60,211 nt of DNA. Origin: CAUJGQ01 sp042408665. Its GTDB lineage: Bacteria > Chloroflexota > Dehalococcoidia > CAUJGQ01. This document shows, in pieces, positions 1 through 8,546 of this stretch. Under the pieces are notes generated by a model. The model saw only the letters and a list, made by a program, of their open reading frames with translations, did no database searches and was not told the origin of the DNA. The DNA lies in NCBI GenBank assembly GCA_042408665.1, contig JBHOQW010000194.1:1-60211 (forward strand), read 5' to 3'. A program made the translations under genes and the position numbers. Each line of letters opens with the position of its first letter. Position 1 is the stretch's first letter.

Positions 1-258
1 CCAGCGGCCGCTCTCCTCCCACAGCTCGCGCGGCTGCAGGGCCGGCATGTGCACCTCCTGCCCGCCGGCCGCGTTCATCTCCTCGCGGATGATCGCCTCC
101 ACCCGCCGCACGACCTCCCAGCCCAGGGGCATGAAGGTGTAAATCCCGGCGGCCAGTTGCTCCACCAGCCGAGCGCGCAGCAGCAGGGCGTGGTTCGCCG
201 TTTCTGCCTCGGCCGGGGCCTGGCGCAGCGTTTTGCCAAACATCCTCGACAGGCGCAC
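1..258 (-). CDS. proS: Prolyl-tRNA synthetase, N-terminal part (cut by window edge)
   Basis: Charges tRNA-Pro with proline in the cytoplasm. Only the first 86 codons are inside the window. The visible protein reads MFGKTLRQAP, then ANHALLLRARLVEQLAAGIYTFMPLGW and EMNAAGGQEVHMPALQPRELW, the typical N-terminus of bacterial class II ProRS leading into motif 1. I chose the GTG at 258 because AGGAGT lies a few bases upstream; an ATG at 243 is the alternative. In many bacteria proS follows rseP (often with ispG between) in the rpsB-frr-uppS-cdsA-dxr block. Here thrC, an R-M pair and an isomerase gene lie between rseP and proS. Confidence 0.88.
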   Translation of the reverse strand, partial: MRLSRMFGKTLRQAPAEAETANHALLLRARLVEQLAAGIYTFMPLGWEVVRRVEAIIREEMNAAGGQEVHMPALQPRELWEESGRW

Positions 259-342
259 CGATTCACTCCTCCACAGGACAGAAATTGCGTGGCCTTGTGA
301 TCAGATACGGGTGAAGGCAGGCGCGTCCCGTCTGGGCCTACC

Positions 343-1545
343 TTACAGGTCGTCGTCCGGGTCCATGACCGGCGCCTCGGTCGGCAGCACCTCCGGGTAC
401 TTGAGGCCGCTGCCGGTGTTGAGCAGGAGCACCCGCGCGTCGCGGGTGAGCCAGCCCGTGTCGCGCAGGCGGAGCACGGCCGCCAGCGTGGCCGCCCCCT
501 CGGGGCAGACGAGCAGCCCCTCCTCCCGTGCCAGGCGCGCCACCGCGTCCAGGATTTCCCGGTCGCTGACCGCCACACAGGTGCCGCCCGTTTCGCGCAC
601 CGCGCGCAGCACGATGAAATCGCCCAGCGCCTTGGGCACACGCAGGCCGCTGGCCACCGTCGCCGCGTCCGGCCAGAACTCGGACTCGGCGCGCCCTTCC
701 TCCCAGGCCCGCACCAGCGGCGCGCACCCCTCCGCCTGCACCGCCACCAGCCGCGGCCGCGCCCTCTCCGGCAACCAGCCGAGTGCGCGCAGCTCGGCGA
801 ACGCCTTCCACAGGCCGATGAGACCCACACCGCCACCGGCCGGGTAGAGGATCACGTCGGGCGGGTTCCAGCCGGTCTGCTCGGCGATCTCCAGCCCCAT
901 CGTCTTCTTGCCTTCGATGCGGTAGGGCTCCTTGAGGGTAGAGGCGTCGAACCAACCGTAGCGGGCCACGGCCCGCGCCACGATGCGGCCGGCGTCGGAG
1001 ATAAGGCCGCGCACCAGGCGCACGTCGGCGCCGGCGGCCAGCGCCTCGCGCACGTTCATGGCCGGCGCATCGACGGGCATGACGATATGGGCGCGCATCC
1101 CGGCGCGGGCACCGTAGGCCGCCCACGCCCCGCCGGCGTTGCCGGCCGTGGGCATGGCGAACTCCGTGATCCCGAGCTCGCGCGCGCGCGAGACCCCCAC
1201 CGCCGCGCCCCGCGCCTTGAACGTGCCCGTGGGGTTGAGACCCTCATCCTTGAGGCTGAGATGGGGCAGTCCCAACGCACCACCCAGCCGCCGCAGCGGC
1301 CAGACCGGCGTCCAGCCCTCCCCCAGCGACACCACGTTGGTCGGGTCGTCCACCGGGAGCAGCTCGATGTAGCGCCACAGGTTCGTCGGCCGGCCGACGA
1401 GCATGTCCGGCCGCACGGCAGCCGCGACGCGGTCCAGGTGGTACCGCACGAGCAGCGGCGCGCCGCAAGGACACAAGTTCTGGACGCGGCGCGCATCGTG
1501 TCCCGCGCCGCAACGGGCGCACTCCAGGTGCGAGAGAAAGCGCAT
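343..1545 (-). CDS. thrC: Threonine synthase
   Basis: PLP enzyme converting O-phospho-L-homoserine to L-threonine. The 400-residue protein opens with a rubredoxin-like zinc knuckle (Cys9, Cys12, Cys25, Cys27), as in many threonine synthases of this length. SLKDEGLNPTGTFKARG follows, with Lys110 as the likely PLP lysine, then a glycine-rich phosphate loop (PAGGGVGL) and a C-terminal NTGSGLKYPE. The related PLP lyase cysteate synthase cannot be fully excluded, but the whole domain plan fits ThrC. The ATG at 1545 has GGCAGG about 8 bases upstream. No hom or thrB gene is nearby. It sits between proS and the R-M island. Confidence 0.88.
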   Translation of the reverse strand: MRFLSHLECARCGAGHDARRVQNLCPCGAPLLVRYHLDRVAAAVRPDMLVGRPTNLWRYIELLPVDDPTNVVSLGEGWTPVWPLRRLGGALGLPHLSLKDEGLNPTGTFKARGAAVGVSRARELGITEFAMPTAGNAGGAWAAYGARAGMRAHIVMPVDAPAMNVREALAAGADVRLVRGLISDAGRIVARAVARYGWFDASTLKEPYRIEGKKTMGLEIAEQTGWNPPDVILYPAGGGVGLIGLWKAFAELRALGWLPERARPRLVAVQAEGCAPLVRAWEEGRAESEFWPDAATVASGLRVPKALGDFIVLRAVRETGGTCVAVSDREILDAVARLAREEGLLVCPEGAATLAAVLRLRDTGWLTRDARVLLLNTGSGLKYPEVLPTEAPVMDPDDDL

Positions 1546-1561
1546 AACAGACCTGCCAACG

Positions 1562-1575
1562 CTCTACGGGTAGAG
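1562..1575. promoter_or_regulatory. 14-bp palindrome upstream of thrC
   Basis: CTCTAC-GG-GTAGAG is a perfect 6-bp inverted repeat centred about 23 bases before the thrC ATG. It could be a small operator or a 5'-UTR hairpin. No regulator is recognised, and I could not find a convincing -35/-10 pair around it. Confidence 0.25.
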
Positions 1576-1644
1576 TCAGCCACATGCCAGGCCCATCCTG
1601 ACCACAATACCTCCGAGGCTGGCCCTCCGCGTTGCCGATACGCG

Positions 1645-2325
1645 TTACAGTGAAGGTACAGCATTGAGGAGCAGCTGGCGCAGAAATCTAGCCGCACTGA
1701 GGTCGCTGGCTGGCTCTACATAGTTGATCGGTGAGGCGGCCTGTGTTGGGTCTGCCACGATGAAGCAGGCTGCACTGTACTTGCGCTCGAGTACCAGTTT
1801 CCTACAGTAGAGTTCGTAGCGCTTGGCGTATGATGTTCCCTGGAAATCCGGATGCACGGGGAACAGCGGCTTACCTTCTTTCACTGGACTGTGTGCTCCT
1901 GGCTCATCCCCAAGCAAGAGCAGATATCCGAGCCAAGGTGTTGGCGATGCACCGAATGCACGCTCGCGGTATGCCGTCCAAAAGTCCTCGGCGTTTCCTA
2001 GTGCCTCCTCTACACGGTTGTTGAAGTTGTTTCCAAGGCTTCCCACCTGGCTCTTCAATTCGACCACCACGCGAAGCTGACGCTTAACGATCACAATGAG
2101 GTCCCAATCCTTCGTGGACCGGAAGAACCCAGGTAGTTTTGCGGCTCTTCCCCGAGTGTAGATGTCATTTTCGTGTACGCCATGCTTTACCAATAGTTCG
2201 CGGATGGTGTCAGCAAACCCGTTCATCGTCGATCCAGTACGCACGCCGCGCGCCCTCCGCGCCCAAAAGGAAGCGACGGCGTTCCGGAAGACATCATCCG
2301 GCACTTGGGGCACAGCCAGCATCAT
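1645..2325 (-). CDS. Type II restriction endonuclease, XhoI/PaeR7I-like (predicted CTCGAG)
   Basis: Predicted nuclease of the XhoI/PaeR7I family, which cuts CTCGAG. The 226-residue length is close to my recollection of PaeR7I. The likely PD-(D/E)xK site is TKDWDLIVIV followed by VVVELKSQVG. The family-like blocks NNFNNRVEEALGNAEDFWTAYRE, PWLGYLLLL, FQGTSYAKRYELYCRKLVLERKY and AACFIV are all present, so the gene looks intact. The ATG at 2325 follows the methyltransferase TAG with no base between, suggesting translational coupling in a methylase-first order. Base composition is lower than the flanks (33 of 60 G+C at 1741-1800, against 45 of 60 at 6961-7020), pointing to horizontal acquisition. 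A CTCGAG lies inside the gene at 1786-1791. Specificity is inferred from family resemblance only. Confidence 0.82.
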   Translation of the reverse strand: MMLAVPQVPDDVFRNAVASFWARRARGVRTGSTMNGFADTIRELLVKHGVHENDIYTRGRAAKLPGFFRSTKDWDLIVIVKRQLRVVVELKSQVGSLGNNFNNRVEEALGNAEDFWTAYRERAFGASPTPWLGYLLLLGDEPGAHSPVKEGKPLFPVHPDFQGTSYAKRYELYCRKLVLERKYSAACFIVADPTQAASPINYVEPASDLSAARFLRQLLLNAVPSL

Positions 2326-3294
2326 CTACTCCCAGGCAGGCGCAAGTCGCGGTTGGTGGACACATTCTTCATTCAGTCGGCGGCGCGCGAGCTCGAGATA
2401 CTCGGGTACAACCTCGACGCCGATACTGTTACGTCCCCAGCGCGCAGCAGCTAGGTTAGTGGTACCAGTCCCCGCAAACGGATCGAGGATGGTATCCCCC
2501 ACGAAGCTGAACATCCGTACGAGCCGCTCGGCAAGGGGGAGCGGAAACGGCGCCGGGTGGCTGCGCGTGGAAGCGCCGCTGAGCATCCAGATCTGCTGAA
2601 ACCATTCGCGATGGTGCAACTCAGGGATTATCGATAGGATACGTGCCGCGAGAGACGGAGTTCGATACCCTCCGGGCTTGCGCTCGAAGAGTATCCATTC
2701 AATGTCATGCTTGATGACAGCGTTTGGTTCATAAGGCTTACCAAGGAATCTGGATCCGTTACTGACCTCCAGCGCCGCGTTGCTGATCTTGTACCAGATG
2801 ATGGGCGCGAGATTGTCGAATCCTATCCTCCGGCATCGTTCCTGAATGCTGGCATGGAGCGGAAAGACAACATGACGGCCGAACTGCCTACGCGACAGGC
2901 ACACATCACCCACGACAATGATCAGCCTGCCACCTGGCACGAGCACCCGCCAGACGTGCCGCCAGACGCGGTCTAGCTCATCCAGGAACGCCTCGTAGTC
3001 GGTAACCGCCCCCAACTGGCCGTCCACGTGCTTGTACTTCTTGAGCGTCCAGTACGGCGGTGAGCATATCACCAAATGGATGCTCTCATCAGCGATGAAG
3101 TCAAGCTGGCGCGCATCACCAAGGTGGAGCTCGTGGTGCGTCGGCAGGCGGCGAACAGCGTCCTCAATCACTCGGATTAGTTTTGAATCTTTCGCGATCG
3201 TCGGGATTGCCTTCTGGCCGTCAATCAGCGCTAGTTCGCGAGCGGCCTCGGGCACGAAGTCTTCAAGGCGTGGCTCAGGTTCGCGCTCGTTCAT
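2326..3294 (-). CDS. DNA methyltransferase of the R-M pair (beta class, SPPY motif)
   Basis: Protects the recognition site of the adjacent nuclease by methylating DNA with S-adenosylmethionine. The catalytic motif IV, ICSPPYWTLKKYKHVDGQLG, comes before the SAM-binding motif I, DPFAGTGTTNLAA, near the C-terminus; this is the beta-class order. SPPY is the usual motif of N4-cytosine methylases, whereas N6-adenine enzymes usually carry DPPY. Length 322 residues, start ATG at 3294 after AGGGAG. It is the first gene of a two-gene unit ending directly at the nuclease start, and shares the lower GC of the island. A CTCGAG lies inside the gene at 2392-2397. No C-protein or Vsr gene is seen. Confidence 0.85.
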   Translation of the reverse strand: MNEREPEPRLEDFVPEAARELALIDGQKAIPTIAKDSKLIRVIEDAVRRLPTHHELHLGDARQLDFIADESIHLVICSPPYWTLKKYKHVDGQLGAVTDYEAFLDELDRVWRHVWRVLVPGGRLIIVVGDVCLSRRQFGRHVVFPLHASIQERCRRIGFDNLAPIIWYKISNAALEVSNGSRFLGKPYEPNAVIKHDIEWILFERKPGGYRTPSLAARILSIIPELHHREWFQQIWMLSGASTRSHPAPFPLPLAERLVRMFSFVGDTILDPFAGTGTTNLAAARWGRNSIGVEVVPEYLELARRRLNEECVHQPRLAPAWE

Positions 3295-3516
3295 ACACTC
3301 CCTATCTAGACTCGGGCGTACTTGGCCACCACCTATGCCAACTGTATCACTGCGGCGCGGCCTGGAGAACTAGGGTTGTGGCACGGCAACTTGAGGCTGC
3401 CTCCTGTGGTTTCGTCATGCATCTGGCGCGGACGGGGTGCCGGGAATGGTGTGAGTGCGGGACCGAGCCGATACTGGACGGGGCCGTATCGCCGTATCCA
3501 GGAAGCATCCGTTAGC
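3295..3516. other. Leader region of the R-M pair, with inverted repeat
   Basis: This 222-base gap holds the upstream region of the methyltransferase gene and no gene that I can support. An inverted repeat TTGGC-N10-GCCAA lies at 3322-3341, about 30 bases before the methyltransferase ATG, and could be an autoregulatory site. The rest (3342-3516), beyond the 3' end of the isomerase gene, shows no recognisable element. Confidence 0.3.
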
Positions 3517-4461
3517 CTACTCCGGCCTCCAGGAAGTCGCACAGGTAGCCGGGAGGACACCGCGAGCGGCGAGGAAGCGGAGGCTCTCCACCAACAGCGG
3601 CTCCGGCTCGTGCTGGTCGATCTCCAGCGTGCGCGCGGCCTCCGGCGGCAGGGCGGCCGCCACATAGCGCCAGTCGACGTCGCCGTTGCCCGGCGCGCGG
3701 TGGTCGGTGATGCCGCGCACATCGTGCAGGTGGGCGCCGACCAGCCGCGGCGCCAGCAGGGTGAAGAGGGCGTGCGGGTCGAGCAGCCCCAGGCGCCCCT
3801 GCACCTCGGCGTGTCCCACGTCGTGCCAGTAGCCGACCTCATGCGGCGGGTAGTCGGCCAGGAGGGCCAGGGTCTCCTCGGCAGATGGGATCTCGTGGTA
3901 ATGGAGCCGGTTCTCCAGCCCGATGACCACGCCGCGCGCCGCCGCCTCACGGCCGATCTCGGCCAGCGAGCGCCGGGCGGCGGCCAGGTGCGGGGGCACG
4001 GCCGCGCTCCGCTCGCGGTGTGCCTCGGCGCGCGCGGCATCCGCCGCCGCGCTCGCGATTTGGCCGGCGTGAAAAAGCGCGCGCAGGCGCTGTTCAGCAG
4101 GCAACATGGCCGGCAGGCCGCCGAGGTGCACTACCACATAGCGGGCGCCGGCCGCCGTCGCGTAAGCGATCGTGCGCTGGGTATGTGTCACCGCCTCACG
4201 GCGCTCGTCCTCATCCGTGGAGGCCAGGTTGAGGGCACCGTTGCTGCCCCCGCGGGCGGGCAGGCGGGGGGTGGGTGCGTGCAGGCTGAGCACGGGCAGG
4301 ATATCCTGCCGCAGGAGCTCTTCCAGCTCCTCCAGGCCGGTGGCGTGACTCACCTCGATGCCGTCGTAACCGGCGGCCCGGGCCACCCGTGCGAAGGCGC
4401 GGATGTCCGCGGCAAAGCGTTCCTGCTGGGCCCACATTGTGGATAGCGCCACGGCCGTCAT
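3517..4461 (-). CDS. Sugar phosphate isomerase/epimerase-family TIM barrel protein
   Basis: A 314-residue xylose-isomerase-like TIM barrel of unknown substrate. Likely metal-binding residues sit at strand ends: VIGLENR, VGYWHDVGHAEV, GAHLHDVRG and TLEIDQHE. The N-terminal strands MTAVALSTMW and GYDGIEVSHATG are typical of the family, which includes sugar isomerases, epimerases and endonuclease IV. It starts 6 bases after the rseP stop, so it is probably the last gene of the rpsB-to-rseP transcript. No clear Shine-Dalgarno precedes the ATG, consistent with coupling to rseP. Substrate cannot be predicted from the sequence alone. Confidence 0.75.
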   Translation of the reverse strand: MTAVALSTMWAQQERFAADIRAFARVARAAGYDGIEVSHATGLEELEELLRQDILPVLSLHAPTPRLPARGGSNGALNLASTDEDERREAVTHTQRTIAYATAAGARYVVVHLGGLPAMLPAEQRLRALFHAGQIASAAADAARAEAHRERSAAVPPHLAAARRSLAEIGREAAARGVVIGLENRLHYHEIPSAEETLALLADYPPHEVGYWHDVGHAEVQGRLGLLDPHALFTLLAPRLVGAHLHDVRGITDHRAPGNGDVDWRYVAAALPPEAARTLEIDQHEPEPLLVESLRFLAARGVLPATCATSWRPE

Positions 4462-4467
4462 CGCGGT

Positions 4468-5646
4468 TTAGCGCGTCGCCCCCTCTCCGTTGATGATGCG
4501 CAGGATGTCCCAGTACGAGATCACCGCTACCAGGCAGAGCAGCACCACGAACCCGGCCAGGTGGACGAGGGCCTCTTTTTCTGGTGGCACGCGCTTGCCG
4601 CCGCGCAGAATCTCCACCACCACGAACATGATGCGGCCGCCATCCAGCATCGGCAGCGGCAGCAGGTTGAGGACGGCCAGGTTGATGCTGAGCAGGGCGG
4701 CGAGCTGCAACAGGGCCACCCACCCGGCCTGTTTGACCACCTCACCGGTCACCTGGGCGATGCCGATTGGTCCGGCCACCTGCGGCGCCGTCCGCTGGGC
4801 GATCCAGGAGATGATCTGGTTACGGGCCAGCACCAGGGTCTCCGCGGTGGAGCGGATGCCCTTCGGCACCGCCTCCCAGAGGGGGTACGCGCGCCGCTCC
4901 GTGGGCTGCGCGCGCTCGGCGCGCAGCACGCGCTCGCGGTACTGTTCATCCGTCTCGTCCGGGTCCTGGGGCCGCACCGGCACGTTGCCCACCAGCGGCG
5001 CCAGCGTGATGCCCGTCGGACCCTGGCCGGGCGGCGCCGCCCAACGCGCGTACACCCGGGCGGTCACGATCTGCGAACCGGCGCTGCGCCCGCCCGGGCT
5101 GGCGATGGACCGCCGCAGCGTCCAGGTCATCGTCTTGCCCTGATAGAGGTGGACGAGGTAGCTGACGTCGTTGGTGTTCTCCACCTCGCGGCCGTTGATG
5201 GCGAGGATCAGATCGCCCGGTTGCACGCCGGCCTCCGCGGCGGGCGAGCCGGGCTTCACATCCACCACCACGGCGCGACCCACCGGCACGTTCTGGGGGA
5301 TGACGTACACCAGCGTGAACAGGGCGACCGGCAGGAGCACGTTCATCAGCGCGCCGGCTGAGAGCACGATGATGCGCTGCCAGGCGGGACGGGCGGCCAG
5401 GCTGCGCGGGTCGGAGGGGTCCTCCTCGCCTAAGAGGCGGACAAAGCCGCCCAGGGGCAACAGGTTCACGGTATATTCCGTCTCCCCGAACCGGCGGCCC
5501 CATAAGCGCGGCGGGTAGCCGAGCCCGAACTCCAGCACCTTCACGCCGAAGGCTTTCGCCGTGATGAAGTGGCCGATCTCGTGCACCACCACGAGCACGA
5601 CCATCACGGCGAGGAAGGGCACGATTTTGTAAATCAGAACGTCCAT
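4468..5646 (-). CDS. rseP: RIP metalloprotease RseP (site-2 protease)
   Basis: Intramembrane zinc protease that cuts membrane-anchored anti-sigma factors or leftover signal peptides. The first membrane helix carries HEIGH (His22, Glu23, His26). A PDZ domain follows (VKPGSPAAEAGVQPGDLILAINGREV), and the C-terminal helix contains LNLLPLPMLDGG with the third zinc ligand near Asp335. Length 392 residues. A hydrophilic stretch rich in Arg, Glu and Pro (RPQDPDETDEQYRERVLRAE) lies between the PDZ part and the C-terminal helices, perhaps a lineage-specific loop. It lies downstream of dxr in the usual order. Confidence 0.92.
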   Translation of the reverse strand: MDVLIYKIVPFLAVMVVLVVVHEIGHFITAKAFGVKVLEFGLGYPPRLWGRRFGETEYTVNLLPLGGFVRLLGEEDPSDPRSLAARPAWQRIIVLSAGALMNVLLPVALFTLVYVIPQNVPVGRAVVVDVKPGSPAAEAGVQPGDLILAINGREVENTNDVSYLVHLYQGKTMTWTLRRSIASPGGRSAGSQIVTARVYARWAAPPGQGPTGITLAPLVGNVPVRPQDPDETDEQYRERVLRAERAQPTERRAYPLWEAVPKGIRSTAETLVLARNQIISWIAQRTAPQVAGPIGIAQVTGEVVKQAGWVALLQLAALLSINLAVLNLLPLPMLDGGRIMFVVVEILRGGKRVPPEKEALVHLAGFVVLLCLVAVISYWDILRIINGEGATR

Positions 5647-5726
5647 CGGCGCCGTTCTTTCTGCGCGCGGTCCGGTCTCGCCGCGCGTGTGGCCGCCTGA
5701 CGCGCGCGGGACCGGACCGCGGGGAC

Positions 5727-6866
5727 TCAGCCGGCACGAGCCAGGGCCTCATACGCCTGCCGCCGCGCCCACGCATCCGCCTCCAGCACGGCCGCGAGGT
5801 CGTCCTCCGGGCCGGGGACGTGCGCGGTCAGCACCCGCTCGATGAGCCGGGGGATGTCGGTGAAGCGAATGCGGCCGGCCAGAAACTCCTCCACGGCCAC
5901 CTCGTCCGCGGCGGCCAGCACGGCCGGGTAGGTGCCGCCGCGGCGGCCCGCCTCCATCGCCAGGGCCAGGCAGGGATAGCGGCCGAAATCCGGGGGCGCG
6001 AACTGGAGCGAACCCAGCGCCGCCAGGTCCAGACGGGGCACGGCGCAGGGCAGCCGCTCCGGGTAGGTGAGCGCGCACTGAATGGGCAGGCGCATGTTCG
6101 GCAGGCCGAGCTGCGCTTTGACGGAGCCGTCGCGGAACTCGACCAGCGAGTGCACGATGCTCTCGCGGTGCATCACCACCTCGATGCGCTCCACCGGCAC
6201 GTCGAACAACCAGCGCGCCTCGATGGTCTCCAGCCCCTTGTTGAACAGGGTGGCGGAATCGACGGTCACCTTCCGGCCCATCGTCCAGGTGGGATGACGC
6301 AGAGCCTCCTCTGGGGTAACCGCGTCCAGCGTCTCCGGCGGTCGGTCGCGCAGGGCGCCGCCGGAGGCGGTGAGGATGAGGCGCGCGATGCCGCCGCGGT
6401 CCTCACCCCACAGGCATTGCCAGATGGCGGAATGCTCGCTGTCCACCGGGCGAAGCTCGCCGCCGCCCTCGGCCGCGGCGCGGGTGAGCACCGCCCCGGC
6501 CATGACGAGAACCTCTTTGTTGGCCAACGCCACGGCCTTGCCGGCGCGCAGGGCGGCCAGCGTCGGCGCCAGACCAGCCGCGCCGGTGGTGCCGATCACG
6601 GCCACGTCCACGTCCGGATGGGACACCATCTCTTCCATCGGCACCACCCGCGCGCCGGCCAGACGGTCTGGGTCCAGCGCCGTGTCGGCGCAGACAAACG
6701 AAGGACGGAACTCGGCCACCTGCCGGTACAGCAGGTCCGTGTTCCGTCCCGCCGCGAGCGCCACCACGCGGAGGCGCCCGCCCAGGGCCCGTATCACGTC
6801 CAGCGTCTGGGTGCCGATCGACCCGGTCGAGCCGAGGACCGCGACGCCGATCACCCGCTGATCCAT
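5727..6866 (-). CDS. dxr: 1-deoxy-D-xylulose 5-phosphate reductoisomerase
   Basis: Second step of the MEP isoprenoid pathway: DXP to 2-C-methyl-D-erythritol 4-phosphate with NADPH. The protein (379 residues) begins MDQRVIGVAVLGSTGSIGTQTLDVIRAL, the NADPH-binding fold. It contains VDSEHSAIWQ (metal and substrate binding), LTASGGALRD, HPTWTMGRKVTVDSATLFNKGLE and the helical C-terminal domain. The ATG at 6866 overlaps the end of cdsA by 16 bases, which supports this start and a shared transcript. Confidence 0.95.
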   Translation of the reverse strand: MDQRVIGVAVLGSTGSIGTQTLDVIRALGGRLRVVALAAGRNTDLLYRQVAEFRPSFVCADTALDPDRLAGARVVPMEEMVSHPDVDVAVIGTTGAAGLAPTLAALRAGKAVALANKEVLVMAGAVLTRAAAEGGGELRPVDSEHSAIWQCLWGEDRGGIARLILTASGGALRDRPPETLDAVTPEEALRHPTWTMGRKVTVDSATLFNKGLETIEARWLFDVPVERIEVVMHRESIVHSLVEFRDGSVKAQLGLPNMRLPIQCALTYPERLPCAVPRLDLAALGSLQFAPPDFGRYPCLALAMEAGRRGGTYPAVLAAADEVAVEEFLAGRIRFTDIPRLIERVLTAHVPGPEDDLAAVLEADAWARRQAYEALARAG

Positions 6867-7699
6867 TGCACCACCCAGTATACCACCGGGGCGGTGAACA
6901 GCACGGAATCGAGGCGGTCCATGGCGCCGCCGTGGCCGGGAAACAGCCGCCCCAGGTCCTTCACGCCCAGCGAGCGCTTGAGCAGCGACTCCGCCAGGTC
7001 GCCGAGCTGCCCCGCCACGGCAACCGCCGCCCCCAGCGCCACCGTGAGCCCAACCGGCCGCTCCAGGTTCAGGAGCGCCGCCAGCGCCGCGGCCGCGAGC
7101 GTGCCGCTGGCCAGGCCGCCCAGGGCGCCCGCCACGGTCTTGCCCGGGCTGATGCGCGGGGCAAGCTTTGGCCCGCCCACGAGTCGTCCCACGGCGTAGG
7201 CGCCGGTGTCGGTGGCGAACGTGGTCAACAGCATGAGCAGCACCCAGTCCCGCCCGTCCGTCGCCTGGCGCAGCAGCACCACGTGGCTGCCCAGCACGCC
7301 CGGGTAGAGGGCGGCGCCCATCGCCGCCGCCCAGCGGGCAAAGCCCTGGGGCACGTCGGCGCGCAGCACCTCGATTAGCAGGGTAAGCGCGAGCAGGCCG
7401 GTCACGCACAGGATGATGGCGCCTTGCCCGCGGGCGGCGGCGAGGGCGAGCGCGGCCGCGCCGAGCGCGGCGCACCACGTGAGCGGGTCGCGGTGGCGCA
7501 TGCCGGCGGCGTGCGCCAGCTCGTACGCCCCCAGCGCCAGAATCGCGGCGGCGGCGGCCACGTACGGCGCGCCGCCCAGCCAGATCACGAGCAGAAGGGC
7601 GGGGATACCCACGGCGGCCGTGGCCAGGCGGGCGGGGAGGTCGCTCCGGGGTGCGCCGGTGGTGGGGGGAACAGGGCGCTGCGGCGGATGGGGGGCCAC
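6851..7699 (-). CDS. cdsA: Phosphatidate cytidylyltransferase
   Basis: Integral membrane enzyme making CDP-diacylglycerol from phosphatidate and CTP for phospholipid synthesis. The 282-residue protein has about seven or eight hydrophobic helices and the signature SLLKRSLGVKDLGRLFPGHGGAMDRLDS near the C-terminus, with SPGKTVAGALGG before it. The GTG start at 7699 has GAGGG about 6 bases upstream and lies 8 bases after the uppS stop. The N-terminal 20 residues are Pro/Arg-rich and not conserved. Confidence 0.93.
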   Translation of the reverse strand: MAPHPPQRPVPPTTGAPRSDLPARLATAAVGIPALLLVIWLGGAPYVAAAAAILALGAYELAHAAGMRHRDPLTWCAALGAAALALAAARGQGAIILCVTGLLALTLLIEVLRADVPQGFARWAAAMGAALYPGVLGSHVVLLRQATDGRDWVLLMLLTTFATDTGAYAVGRLVGGPKLAPRISPGKTVAGALGGLASGTLAAAALAALLNLERPVGLTVALGAAVAVAGQLGDLAESLLKRSLGVKDLGRLFPGHGGAMDRLDSVLFTAPVVYWVVQWISG

Positions 7700-7707
7700 G
7701 GCAGCCC

Positions 7708-8499
7708 TCAGGCGGAGGGGGCGGTGGGCGCCGCGGCGCGCGGCCGGCGATTGTCGGGCTGGGCGGCCGTCTCGGGCACCCCGCCGAACTTGCGCGTGCG
7801 GCGGGCGTACTCGGCCAGCGCTTTATCGACCTCCGCGGCGTCGAAGTCGGGCCAGAACACAGGGGTGGAGTAGAACTCGGCGTAGGCGGCCTGCCAGAGC
7901 AGGAAGTTGGACAGGCGCATCTCGCCGGCGGTGCGGATGATGAGGTCGGGATCGGGGATGCCGGCGGTGTAGAGGTAGGAGCTGAAGAGCTGCTCGGTCA
8001 CCGCCTCCGCCGGCACGCCGTCGCGCATCATGCGCTGCACCGCACGCACGATCTCGTCGCGCCCGCCGTAGTTGAAGGCCACGCACACCGTCATGCGCGT
8101 GTTGTGTTTGGTCAGCTCCAGCGCGTGGTGGATCTGGTCGCGCAGGGACGGGGGCAGCGGGTCCAGACAGCCGATGTGCAGCAACCGGATGTTGTTCTTG
8201 TGGAAGTTCTCCACCTCGTTTTTGAGGGCGAGGGCCAGCACGCGCATGAGGGCGCTCACCTCGCGCCGCGGGCGCGACCAGTTCTCGGTGGAGAAAGCGT
8301 ACAGGGTGAGGTACTCCACCCCGTGCTGGGCGAAGCGCTCGATCACGCGGCGGATGTTCTCCGTGCCGGCGCGGTGGCCGGCCTGGCGCGACTTGCCGCG
8401 GGCCTGGGCCCAGCGCCCGTTGCCGTCCATGATCACCGCCACGTGGCGGGGCACGGGGCCGCTCTCCGGCGCCGGGGTGGGTGCTGCCTGGTTCGCCAT
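7708..8499 (-). CDS. uppS: Isoprenyl transferase (undecaprenyl diphosphate synthase family)
   Basis: Cis-prenyltransferase that extends farnesyl diphosphate with isopentenyl diphosphate to the carrier lipid for cell-wall synthesis. Motifs: HVAVIMDGNGRWAQARG (catalytic Asp25), YLTLYAFSTENWSRP, FNYGGRDEI, and DLIIRTAGEMRLSNFLLWQAAYAEF. With the ATG at 8499 it is 263 residues. A GTG at 8511 would add four residues; neither start has a clear Shine-Dalgarno. Product chain length is not determined by the sequence. It lies between frr and cdsA in the classic order. Confidence 0.93.
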   Translation of the reverse strand: MANQAAPTPAPESGPVPRHVAVIMDGNGRWAQARGKSRQAGHRAGTENIRRVIERFAQHGVEYLTLYAFSTENWSRPRREVSALMRVLALALKNEVENFHKNNIRLLHIGCLDPLPPSLRDQIHHALELTKHNTRMTVCVAFNYGGRDEIVRAVQRMMRDGVPAEAVTEQLFSSYLYTAGIPDPDLIIRTAGEMRLSNFLLWQAAYAEFYSTPVFWPDFDAAEVDKALAEYARRTRKFGGVPETAAQPDNRRPRAAAPTAPSA

Positions 8500-8546
8500 T
8501 GCCTGAACCACTCGTGGGGGGCGGAGCGCGGAGCGGGACGGCCCGG

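Noticed and set aside
259..342. T-box leader before proS
   Set aside because: The gap is 84 bases with no specifier stem or T-box sequence; also thrC ends directly upstream.
3295..3516. C-protein gene or additional R-M component
   Set aside because: No open frame with a helix-turn-helix pattern; the short frames have shadow-like composition.
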